From: an uncultured Taibaiella sp.
GTDB taxonomy: Bacteria; Bacteroidota; Bacteroidia; Chitinophagales; Chitinophagaceae
Direction: 5' to 3'
Length of the DNA: 8,630 bases
Assembly: GCA_946886975.1 (NCBI GenBank)
Contig: CAMPJV010000098.1
Location: 1-8,630 of the forward strand
Under the pieces are notes generated by a model. It saw only the letters and a program-made list of their open reading frames with translations. It did not search any database and was not told the origin of the DNA. Positions 1 to 5,480 of this stretch are shown here, piece by piece (the first letter of the stretch is position 1; each line of letters starts with the position of its first letter). A program made the position numbers and the translations under genes.

Positions 1-825
1 AAGGGTAACTGTAATGTTGCCGCATCCCAGATCAGACCTTGTCCAGAACATTACCTCACCTGTTCCGCTGCCGGTTCCTCCTCCTTGGAGTGGTCCGCAA
101 TCGCCTCCCCAGCTTCCCTTTTTGTAGGGAGTTGCGATAGATGTAGAGATGTTGCCCTTTAATAGCAGCTCATCTCCGACCATGCTGACTGTATAGGTAG
201 GAAGGCCGTACTGGGAGTCGAATGTAATTGTGCTCCCGCTGATATTACCTTTAAAGAAACCGGGGGTAAGCGAGCCTTTCTTCTCGCACATGTAAACCCT
301 TGATGCGGGTTCTCCCGGAATATTGCCAATGGCAAGATCAGTGCGGTCGCCGCTCGGGCCGGGCAGTCGCACCCAAACGCCGACGAAGTCGTTGCCACCG
401 GTGGTACCTGGTCCCTGAAGTGGTCCGCAGTCACCTCCCCAGCTTCCTTTCGTGTAAGGAGTGGCAATAGAAGAAGAAATGTTGCCTTTCAAAAGCAACT
501 CACCCCCGTCGATGCTGACTGTGTAAGTTGGAAGACCATACTGGGCGTCAAACGTAATAGTGCTTCCGCTAATGTGTCCTTTAAAAAAACCTGGAGTAAG
601 TGAGCCTTTCTTCTCACACATGTAAACCCTCGTAGACGGTTCTCCTGGTATATTACCAATGGCAAGATCAGTGCGGTCACCACTTGGGCCGGGCAGCCGA
701 ACCCAGACGCCGGTGTATTCGCTTGTGTTGCCTCCGCCGCCCCCTGGACTTGGCATATCTTCTGCCGGTTCGCAGCCTGAAAAAATGAAAGTAGCTGTTA
801 CCAGCATTAAGAGCAGTTGTTTCAT
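1..825 (-). CDS. Repeat-containing lipoprotein, 3' end outside the window
   Basis: An open frame of 275 codons from ATG at 825 reaches the left edge without a stop, so the gene is partial. Residues 1-18 form a type II signal peptide: Lys2, a hydrophobic stretch, then a lipobox-like FSGC with Cys18 as the lipidation site. The next residues (EPAED) are acidic, which in Bacteroidota often goes with surface export. A Gly-rich linker follows (28-33). Two near-identical units lie at about 37-138 and 147-248, offset by exactly 110 residues and about 90% identical by hand count. Each starts GVWVRLPGPSGDRTDLAIGN and ends GSWGGDCGP, and each has two Cys (70/133 and 180/243). From residue 256 a different domain begins (GEVMFWTRSDLGCGNITVTL). 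It resembles a Cys-rich beta domain I recall from Bacteroidota surface proteins, but that is from memory. Function unknown; probably an envelope-anchored binding or structural protein. Confidence 0.9.
   Translation of the reverse strand, partial: MKQLLLMLVTATFIFSGCEPAEDMPSPGGGGGNTSEYTGVWVRLPGPSGDRTDLAIGNIPGEPSTRVYMCEKKGSLTPGFFKGHISGSTITFDAQYGLPTYTVSIDGGELLLKGNISSSIATPYTKGSWGGDCGPLQGPGTTGGNDFVGVWVRLPGPSGDRTDLAIGNIPGEPASRVYMCEKKGSLTPGFFKGNISGSTITFDSQYGLPTYTVSMVGDELLLKGNISTSIATPYKKGSWGGDCGPLQGGGTGSGTGEVMFWTRSDLGCGNITVTL
82..387 (-). repeat. Second copy of the lipoprotein's internal 330-bp-period repeat
   Basis: Encodes residues 147-248 of the lipoprotein. It aligns without gaps to 412-717 at an offset of 330 bases. 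About 11 of 102 residues differ, and many third codon positions differ as well. This suggests an older duplication kept under protein-level selection rather than a fresh copy. Confidence 0.9.
412..717 (-). repeat. First copy of the lipoprotein's internal 330-bp-period repeat
   Basis: Encodes residues 37-138, just after the lipoprotein signal and Gly-rich linker. It pairs in register with 82-387. The linker between the copies (about residues 139-146, GPGTTGGN) is Gly/Thr-rich. Confidence 0.9.
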
Positions 826-866
826 TTGTTAGTTTTAAAGTTGAGGTTAGGTTATCAATTTCGCCG

Positions 867-897
867 CGAAGATAGTTTCAGGTGGACCCACCGGAAA
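867..897 (-). promoter_or_regulatory. Candidate Bacteroidota promoter of the lipoprotein gene
   Basis: On the minus strand, TTTC (894-897) and TATCTTCG (867-874) are 19 bases apart, near the TTTG-N19-21-TAnnTTTG consensus. The predicted start lies about 35-40 bases before the ATG at 825. No clear Shine-Dalgarno sequence precedes that ATG, which is usual in this phylum. The spacer between the two boxes holds a short palindrome (881-892), and a longer one (895-916) overlaps the upstream box. Confidence 0.45.
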
Positions 898-916
898 TAC
901 TTACATGTAGGTATTT
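895..916. promoter_or_regulatory. 22-bp near-perfect palindrome upstream of the lipoprotein gene, operator candidate
   Basis: The arms AAATACTTACA and TGTAGGTATTT pair at 10 of 11 positions with no spacer; the centre is ACATGT. Lack of a loop argues for a dimeric protein-binding site rather than an RNA hairpin. It overlaps the candidate -33 box of the lipoprotein gene. A second short palindrome, GGTGGACCCACC (881-892, 5-bp arms), lies between the two promoter boxes. Confidence 0.4.
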
Positions 917-1149
917 ATGCAACTTTGAAGACCTATAGGCTGAAGTCGTGAGATGCAAAATCTGCTGGAAAGGAATTCGGAGAAGTACGTTTTAAATGGG
1001 GTTGGATTGCATGCTAGCGCAGTGTGCTTTGAGTAAATTTCAGCGAAAAATCAGGTTGAAAACTAGCTTCTAAACCAAGCTCACTATACCAACAAATATT
1101 TGTAACGGCCTTCCTGATTTCGTAATATTTGTACAAGTAGAAAGACAGA

Positions 1150-1254
1150 TCAAAGCCTTTTTATATCCTCGTCCCCGTAAGGACATTTCGCAAGACCAAA
1201 AGAGCCATTACAGCTCTCGCGCCAGAGATTCTCCGGCGCTTTACATAAGTTCAT
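1150..1254 (-). CDS. Possible 34-residue cysteine-containing small ORF, doubtful
   Basis: ATG at 1254 and TGA at 1150-1152 give a peptide beginning MNLCKAPENLW and ending CPYGDEDIKRL. Cys lie at positions 4, 15 and 24 and there is one Trp. No signal peptide or membrane segment is seen. A stop lies six codons upstream in frame, so it cannot be a remnant extending leftwards of the ATG by much. No clear promoter box or Shine-Dalgarno sequence was found. The same DNA folds into three small hairpins, so an RNA element is an alternative. ORFs of this length occur by chance in 700 bases; I do not recognise a family. Confidence 0.2.
   Translation of the reverse strand: MNLCKAPENLWRESCNGSFGLAKCPYGDEDIKRL
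1171..1239. other. Cluster of three small stem-loops
   Basis: GTCC/GGAC with a 6-base loop (1171-1184), AGAGC/GCTCT with a 7-base loop (1201-1217), and GCGCC/GGCGC with an inner 3-bp stem, an A·C mismatch and a 3-base loop (1219-1239). The last is followed by only three T's, so it is at best a weak terminator. It could be part of a small RNA on either strand, or chance folding. Confidence 0.25.
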
Positions 1255-1493
1255 AGCAGTACAAGGTTGTCAGTGCCTGTTGCTGTTTTAGTTACTGACT
1301 GCTGAGGCGATATAATCTATCCCCTTCTAAATAACTGTGTGTTCTTCATTCGCGCTATGGTGCGTTAAATGCTGCAGCCACAAACAACAATCCTCCTCAC
1401 ATAGGTGCGGGAGTTAATATAGCCCGAAGGGCAAGTTCTTTGATAGATTGGGAAATAATATTGGCCTTGGCTGTTGTCATGGCTTAAATGAAT

Positions 1494-1523
1494 CAAAAAA
1501 GAAGGCCGCCGAAGCGACCTTCT
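1494..1523 (-). terminator. Rho-independent terminator of the KGG gene
   Basis: On the minus strand, AGAAGGTCGC pairs with GCGGCCTTCT (10 bp, one G·U) around a TTCG loop closed by C-G, the extra-stable UUCG tetraloop type. Six T's follow directly. It starts 24 bases after the KGG stop codon. The plus strand has no T-tract after the stem, so it acts in one direction only. Confidence 0.93.
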
Positions 1524-1547
1524 GAAAACTTGCATTAGTGCCCGCTG

Positions 1548-1832
1548 CTAACGGTTGCTTCCCTGGTTACCTCCCCGGTTCCCTTGATTGCCTCCCTGGT
1601 TATCTGCACGGTTGCCACCGGAAGACTGCCCGCCTTTGCGACCTGCCTTGCGGGCCTCTTCGGAATCCCATTCATGCGCAACACCTTGCTCATGAGCGGC
1701 ACGTCCGCCTTTGCTGGCGATGTTTCTTTGCTCTTCAGGGTCCATAGAGGCGAAGCCACGATTGGATGAGTTGCCACTTTGGTTACCACCACGATTGCCC
1801 TGGTTGCTACCTTGATTCTTGTTTTCTGCCAT
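1548..1832 (-). CDS. KGG-motif general stress protein
   Basis: A 94-residue, Gly/Asn/Gln/Arg-rich hydrophilic protein without Cys, signal peptide or membrane segment. Two copies of the KGG stress motif (family of GsiB and YciG) are visible: FASMDPEEQRNIASKGGRAA (27-46) and DSEEARKAGRKGGQSS (56-71). They are flanked by similar low-complexity arms at both ends (NQGSNQGNRGGNQ at 6-18 and NQGNRGGNQGSNR at 82-94). Such proteins are usually disordered and induced by general stress, desiccation or starvation; the exact biochemical role is unclear. ATG at 1832 starts just before the low-complexity arm. No clear sigma-A promoter was found upstream, which would fit an alternative sigma factor. The gene is monocistronic, with its own strong terminator at 1494-1523, and is divergent from the NUDIX gene. 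Confidence 0.88.
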   Translation of the reverse strand: MAENKNQGSNQGNRGGNQSGNSSNRGFASMDPEEQRNIASKGGRAAHEQGVAHEWDSEEARKAGRKGGQSSGGNRADNQGGNQGNRGGNQGSNR

Positions 1833-1869
1833 AGGATAATGATTTTAATGTGCATGATAACGCAACAAG

Positions 1870-1889
1870 AACATGCCACGAGGCACGTT
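1870..1889 (-). other. Small hairpin in the leader of the KGG gene
   Basis: AAC-A-TGCC pairs with GGCA-C-GTT (7 of 8 positions) around a 4-base loop, 38 bases before the KGG start codon. If transcription starts upstream of it, the hairpin would sit in the 5' leader and could affect mRNA stability or translation. It has no T-tract. Chance cannot be excluded. Confidence 0.3.
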
Positions 1890-1936
1890 GTAGACTGGTG
1901 AGAAATCGAGTGGCGTATGGAGGTACATATAGTACT

Positions 1937-1966
1937 AAAAGCATTGATCTGATAGTTGATGCTTTT
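1937..1966. other. 12-bp inverted repeat in the divergent spacer, terminator-like
   Basis: AAAAGCATTGAT and GTTGATGCTTTT form a 12-pair stem (9 Watson-Crick, 3 G·U if read as plus-strand RNA) with a 6-base loop. The stem has A's on the left and T's on the right, so it looks like a bidirectional terminator. No gene ends here: it lies between the divergent KGG and NUDIX genes. It may terminate an unseen small RNA or serve as a protein-binding site. The rest of the 1833-2093 spacer shows nothing clear. Confidence 0.4.
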
Positions 1967-2093
1967 CTTAAGTTTACATTTTAGGGGAAGGATTGATCTC
2001 AGCTTTATGTGGAAAATTTATTCCCTGGACCGCTGAGGGGTGTGTCATCACCGCTCATCAGCACGCAAACATGTAGACAATGAACCACAGAGT

Positions 2094-2558
2094 ATGAAAG
2101 CAAAGCAAAGCGCAGGCATATTACTGTACAGGTATGTAAATGATGAGCTTGAAGTATTGCTGGTTCATCCCGGCGGACCTTACCATGTTAACAAGGATAT
2201 CGGTGCGTGGTCTATACCTAAGGGTGAGTTCGGGGAGGACGAAGAGGCGCTTGCTGCGGCAAGGAGGGAGTTTGAAGAAGAACTGGGACAAAAGTTGCTG
2301 GCGGATAACTTCATCAAACTAACACCCGTCAAGCAGAAAAGCGGTAAGATAGTGTATGCGTGGGCAGCGGAGGGTGAGCTGGACGTAGATAACATAAAGA
2401 GTAATGTGTTTAAAATGGAGTATCCCTACAAGTCGGGGAGATGGATAGATGTTGCTGAGGTGGACCGTGCGGGGTGGTTTACCGCCAGGGTGGCGAAGGA
2501 GAAGATCAATCCGGGTCAGGTGCCATTAGTGGAAGAACTCCGGGGCATGCTTGAATGA
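2094..2558 (+). CDS. NUDIX hydrolase (predicted NTP pyrophosphohydrolase)
   Basis: A 154-residue cytoplasmic protein. The Nudix box (G-x5-E-x7-R-E-U-x-E-E-x-G-U) fits residues 44-66: Gly44, Glu50, Arg58, Glu59, Glu62, Glu63 and Gly65, with Gln66 in place of the usual last hydrophobic residue. The Glu cluster binds the divalent metal that activates water to cut a nucleoside diphosphate linked to another group. The N-terminal part (AGILLYRYVNDELEVLLVHP, 7-26; WSIPKG, 39-44) resembles the predicted NTP pyrophosphohydrolases of COG4119; the substrate cannot be told from sequence. I chose ATG 2094 over the in-frame GTG at 2040, because the extra 18 residues look non-conserved and family members start near this MKAKQSAGILLY segment. 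The start has no clear Shine-Dalgarno sequence. The gene ends 58 bases before the carA start. Confidence 0.9.
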   Translation: MKAKQSAGILLYRYVNDELEVLLVHPGGPYHVNKDIGAWSIPKGEFGEDEEALAAARREFEEELGQKLLADNFIKLTPVKQKSGKIVYAWAAEGELDVDNIKSNVFKMEYPYKSGRWIDVAEVDRAGWFTARVAKEKINPGQVPLVEELRGMLE

Positions 2559-2570
2559 GGAAATCTTTCC

Positions 2571-2601
2571 TTTAAAGCTAGCCCGAATTGACTTAGTTTT
2601 G
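2571..2601 (+). promoter_or_regulatory. Candidate promoter of carA
   Basis: TTTA (2571-2574), 19 bases, then TAGTTTTG (2594-2601), an exact match to the Bacteroidota -7 consensus TAnnTTTG. Transcription would start about ten bases before the ATG at 2617, giving a very short leader. It suggests carA can be transcribed separately from the NUDIX gene, whose stop codon lies 12 bases upstream of this element. Confidence 0.6.
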
Positions 2602-2616
2602 CACAATTTTATTCCT

Positions 2617-3735
2617 ATGTCTGCTGCACCACAACACGTTCATTCTCCTGCATATTTGCTACTCGAAGACGGTACTTTATTTAAAGGGAAATCCTTTGGA
2701 GCCAAAGGGACGAGTGGGGGAGAGATTTGTTTCAATACCGGGATGACGGGGTACCAGGAAGTGTTCACCGATCCTTCCTATGCAGGTCAGGTACTGATAA
2801 TGAATAACGCCTATATAGGCAACTACGGCGTGAAGAAAGATGATGTGGAGAGCCGGGGTGTGAAGATAAAGGGACTGGTTTGCAAGAACATAAGTCAGAG
2901 ATATAGCAGAATGACTGCAGACGAGAGCCTGGAGGACTACCTGATCGAGAATAATATTGTTGCCATCTACGATGTGGACACCCGGGCCATAGTGCAACAC
3001 ATCCGCAGCAAAGGGGCGATGAATGGCATCATCAGCACAGAAATAATAGATCCTGCCGCGCTGAAAGCTGAGCTGGAGCGCGTACCTGATATGGCCGGCC
3101 TTGATCTGTCTTCGGAAGTTTCAACCAAGACAGCATATACTGTTGGTGAGCCTGATGCGAAATATAGGATAGCCGTGCTGGACTTTGGTGTAAAGCAGAG
3201 CATGCTGCGGTTCCTTTCCGGTAAGAATGCTTTTCTGAAGGTATTCCCAGGAAAGACATCTTTTAAAGAAATACTTGAATTTGATCCCAATGGGATATTC
3301 GTGAGCAATGGTCCTGGTGATCCGGCGAGCATGGACTATGCCGTGGATACTATAAAGGAGGCGCTGGCAGCCGAGAAGCCTTTCTTCGGCATTTGCCTGG
3401 GCCATCAGCTGCTTGCCCGGGCAAATGATCTGCCGACCTACAAAATGCATCACGGACACAGAGGACTAAATCATCCCGTAATGAACCTGTTGACTGGAAA
3501 GAGTGAGATCACTACTCAGAATCATGGCTTTGGGGTAGATGCTGAAGCGGCAAAGAACGCCGCCCATATTGAAGTGACCCACGTGAACCTCAATGACGGT
3601 TCTATTGAAGGGATAAGGGTCAAGGGCAAACCTGCGTTCTCGGTTCAGTACCATCCTGAGAGTACACCAGGCTCACACGATAGCAGATATCTGTTTGATG
3701 ACTTTATCCAGCTGATAGAACAAAACGCCAAGTAA
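2617..3735 (+). CDS. carA: Carbamoyl phosphate synthase small subunit (glutaminase)
   Basis: A 372-residue protein, normal for CarA. It hydrolyses glutamine and passes ammonia to the large subunit CarB, which makes carbamoyl phosphate for arginine and pyrimidines. The N-terminal CarA domain is clear (LLLEDGTLFKGKSFGA, FNTGMTGYQEVFTDPSYAGQ, NYGV). The C-terminal class I glutamine amidotransferase domain has FGICLGHQLLA with nucleophile Cys260, KMHHGHRGLNHPV, and QYHPES with His346 and Glu348, so the catalytic triad is intact. I chose ATG 2617 because an in-frame TTG at 2551 would add 22 non-family residues, overlap the NUDIX gene and remove the promoter at 2571-2601. No carB follows: the next gene is TDH, 40 bases downstream with no terminator between, so the two are probably co-transcribed. 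CarB must be encoded elsewhere. Confidence 0.97.
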   Translation: MSAAPQHVHSPAYLLLEDGTLFKGKSFGAKGTSGGEICFNTGMTGYQEVFTDPSYAGQVLIMNNAYIGNYGVKKDDVESRGVKIKGLVCKNISQRYSRMTADESLEDYLIENNIVAIYDVDTRAIVQHIRSKGAMNGIISTEIIDPAALKAELERVPDMAGLDLSSEVSTKTAYTVGEPDAKYRIAVLDFGVKQSMLRFLSGKNAFLKVFPGKTSFKEILEFDPNGIFVSNGPGDPASMDYAVDTIKEALAAEKPFFGICLGHQLLARANDLPTYKMHHGHRGLNHPVMNLLTGKSEITTQNHGFGVDAEAAKNAAHIEVTHVNLNDGSIEGIRVKGKPAFSVQYHPESTPGSHDSRYLFDDFIQLIEQNAK

Positions 3736-3775
3736 TTCAACAATTCATCCCGGAAGACAACGGATAACCAGCAAC

Positions 3776-4735
3776 ATGGGGAACGATAAAATACTGATAA
3801 TAGGTGCCTGCGGACAAATAGGCGTGGAGCTGACGTTAGCGCTTCGCAAAGCTTATGGAGCCGATAAGGTGATCGCCTCGGACATCAGAGAGGAGCATCC
3901 ACTGTTACACGGCTCGGGCCCATACACCATTCTGAACGCGATGGATGGTGATGCTATCCATGAACTGGTTAAGAAAGAGAAAGTAACGCAGATATACCTG
4001 CTGGCTGCGGTGTTGTCCGCCACCGGAGAGAAGGACCCGAAGAAGGCATGGGGCATAAACATGGTGAGCCTGCTGCAGGTGCTGGATATTGCCGTTCAGG
4101 AGAAACTGGATAAGGTGTATTGGCCCAGCTCCATTGCTGTGTTCGGACCAACCACTCCGAGGGAGCATACGCCACAGGAAACGATAGTGGAACCGGGTAC
4201 CGTCTATGGCATCAGTAAGTATGCCGGCGAGCTTTGGTGCCAGTACTACCACAAGAAGTGGGGACTGGATGTAAGGAGCCTGAGATACCCGGGTCTTATC
4301 AGCTGGAAGAGTGAGCCGGGGGGTGGGACGACTGACTACGCGGTTGAGATCTACTACGAAGCCATTAAGCACGCGAAGTACACATCATTCCTGAGCAAGG
4401 ATACCTATCTGCCAATGATGTATATGGATGACGCCATCAGGGGTACGATAGAATTGATGGAAGCGCCCGCGGAAAAGATCAGAACAAGAATGGCTTATAA
4501 TATATCCGGCATGAGCTTTAGTCCGGAGCAGGTGGCCTCTGCAATAAAGTATCACATTCCTGAGTTTGACATCAGCTATGCACCGGACTTCAGACAGAAG
4601 ATAGCAGACAGCTGGCCGAAGAGCATTGATGATAGCGCCGCCAGAAGAGACTGGGAGTGGCGGCAACAATATGACCTGGACAGGATGACCAACGAGATGC
4701 TGAAGCACCTGAGGGAAAAGCTTGGGAAGTCCTAA
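3776..4735 (+). CDS. L-threonine 3-dehydrogenase, SDR type
   Basis: A 319-residue NAD-dependent extended SDR. The Rossmann motif GACGQIG lies at 10-16, and Asp36 at the end of beta-2 should favour NAD over NADP. The catalytic residues are visible: SSIAVFG (Ser118/119), and Tyr144 and Lys148 in VYGISKYAGE. The segments RYPGLISWKSEPGGGTTDYA (170-189) and SWPKSIDDSAARRDW (279-293) are marks of the SDR-type threonine dehydrogenases known from Flavobacterium, Cupriavidus, archaea and animals, which are unrelated to the zinc-dependent E. coli Tdh. The enzyme oxidises L-threonine to 2-amino-3-ketobutyrate, which Kbl would cleave to glycine and acetyl-CoA; kbl is not in the window. The start is ATG 3776, 40 bases after carA, with only a weak Shine-Dalgarno. 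A strong hairpin ends the unit at 4761-4790. Confidence 0.93.
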   Translation: MGNDKILIIGACGQIGVELTLALRKAYGADKVIASDIREEHPLLHGSGPYTILNAMDGDAIHELVKKEKVTQIYLLAAVLSATGEKDPKKAWGINMVSLLQVLDIAVQEKLDKVYWPSSIAVFGPTTPREHTPQETIVEPGTVYGISKYAGELWCQYYHKKWGLDVRSLRYPGLISWKSEPGGGTTDYAVEIYYEAIKHAKYTSFLSKDTYLPMMYMDDAIRGTIELMEAPAEKIRTRMAYNISGMSFSPEQVASAIKYHIPEFDISYAPDFRQKIADSWPKSIDDSAARRDWEWRQQYDLDRMTNEMLKHLREKLGKS

Positions 4736-4760
4736 GGCCTACACAACATATTAATACCTG

Positions 4761-4790
4761 AATACTCATCGCAGATGGGTATTTTTATTT
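4761..4790 (+). terminator. Terminator after TDH, touching the cobB start codon
   Basis: AATACTCATC pairs with GATGGGTATT (10 bp, one T·G) around a 3-base GCA loop. T-rich TTTTTATTT follows and runs straight into ATG 4791. It sits 25 bases past the TDH stop. As the T-tract is also the cobB translation start region, it could also limit cobB expression. The bases 4780-4787 (TATTTTTA) resemble a -7 box, but a start there would give leaderless or nearly leaderless cobB mRNA. Confidence 0.85.
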
Positions 4791-5480
4791 ATGGCAAAGC
4801 AGAAACTTGTGGTACTGACAGGAGCAGGCATCAGCGCCGAGAGCGGACTCAAGACATTCAGGGATGGTGACGGTTTGTGGGAAAACCATAGAATTGAAGA
4901 TGTAGCCACACCAAGGGCATGGAGAAAAGATCCGCGACTGGTGCTGGAGTTTTACAATATGCGACGAAGGAATGTACTGGAGGCAAAGCCTAATGCCGCA
5001 CATAAAGGACTGGCAGAACTGGAGGCGCACTTTGACGTACACATCATCACTCAGAACATTGATGACCTGCATGAAAGGGCGGGGTCCACAAGGGTAATGC
5101 ACCTTCACGGAGAGATACTGAAGATGCGTAGTGAACATAGAGAGGATCTGGTCTACCCAATAAAGGGAGACATACTGCTCGGCGACACGGCTGAGGACGG
5201 TGCACAGCTCAGGCCACACATTGTATGGTTTGAAGAACCGGTCCCTATGATTAATGAAGCAGTGCCTGTGATGCAGTCCGCAGATATCTTTGTGCTGGTG
5301 GGCACTTCCCTGGTGGTTTACCCGGCGGCAGGGCTGGTAGACTTTGTAAGGCCCGAAGTGAAGAAGTACATATTAGACAAGAACATTCCGCCTGTAAGTC
5401 ATTACAGGAATGTGGTGGCCATCGAGAAGCCTGCAACTCAAGGTATAGAGGAGTTGAAGCGGATATTAGCAGATCATTGA
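4791..5480 (+). CDS. cobB: NAD-dependent lysine deacylase, sirtuin family
   Basis: A 229-residue Sir2-family enzyme that uses NAD to remove acyl groups from lysines. NAD-site motifs: GAGISAESGL (11-20), TFRD (22-25), TQNIDD (87-92) with Asn89 and Asp91. Catalytic His106 is in HLHGE. GTSLVVYPAAGLV (171-183) binds the ribose/nicotinamide side. Tyr55-x-x-Arg58 (EFYNMRRR) matches the Y-x-x-R motif that binds acidic acyl groups in SIRT5 and E. coli CobB, so desuccinylase or demalonylase activity is likely. The protein has no Cys at all: the four zinc ligands of typical sirtuins are gone, and the small domain is SEHREDLVYPIKGDILLGD (114-132). I recall similar Cys-poor sirtuins in other Bacteroidota, but have not checked. 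The ATG directly follows a terminator, without a Shine-Dalgarno site, and the 3' end overlaps the convergent HhH gene by 7 bases. Confidence 0.94.
   Translation: MAKQKLVVLTGAGISAESGLKTFRDGDGLWENHRIEDVATPRAWRKDPRLVLEFYNMRRRNVLEAKPNAAHKGLAELEAHFDVHIITQNIDDLHERAGSTRVMHLHGEILKMRSEHREDLVYPIKGDILLGDTAEDGAQLRPHIVWFEEPVPMINEAVPVMQSADIFVLVGTSLVVYPAAGLVDFVRPEVKKYILDKNIPPVSHYRNVVAIEKPATQGIEELKRILADH

Larger units (their letters stand above)
826..1547. other. Long gene-free stretch between the lipoprotein and KGG genes
   Basis: No recognisable protein or RNA gene was found in these 722 bases. From left to right it holds the lipoprotein promoter and palindromes (867-916); a perfect palindrome ACAAATATTTGT (1092-1103); a direct repeat AATATTTGTA (1095-1104 and 1124-1133); three small stem-loops (1171-1184, 1201-1217, 1219-1239); a doubtful 34-codon minus-strand ORF (1150-1254); a GCCC-GAA-GGGC hairpin (1422-1432); and the terminator of the KGG gene (1494-1523). 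The tRNA T-arm motif was looked for and not seen. Confidence 0.6.

Noticed and set aside
159..683. Two minus-strand open frames of 102 and 64 codons (159-467, 489-683)
   Set aside because: They are the same alternate frame of the duplicated lipoprotein unit, which explains their similar sequences. The lipoprotein frame has a signal peptide and stays open for 275 codons.
1171..1239. Possible tRNA in the hairpin cluster
   Set aside because: A 7-base loop is present, but there is no T-arm GGTTCRA motif, no acceptor stem and no cloverleaf spacing.
1548..1815. Repetitive DNA in the KGG gene as a possible CRISPR-like array
   Set aside because: The repeats are irregular and explained by coding for Gln/Gly/Asn/Arg-rich arms; there are no constant repeats with unique spacers.
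1535..1879. 114-codon minus-strand ORF over the KGG gene
   Set aside because: It is another frame of the KGG gene. The KGG frame has two recognisable motifs and is correctly placed before the terminator.
2040..2093. GTG start adding 18 residues to the NUDIX protein
   Set aside because: The extra residues look non-conserved and ATG 2094 starts where the family alignment begins.
2551..2616. TTG start adding 22 residues to CarA
   Set aside because: It would overlap the NUDIX gene and span the candidate promoter; the added residues are not CarA-like.
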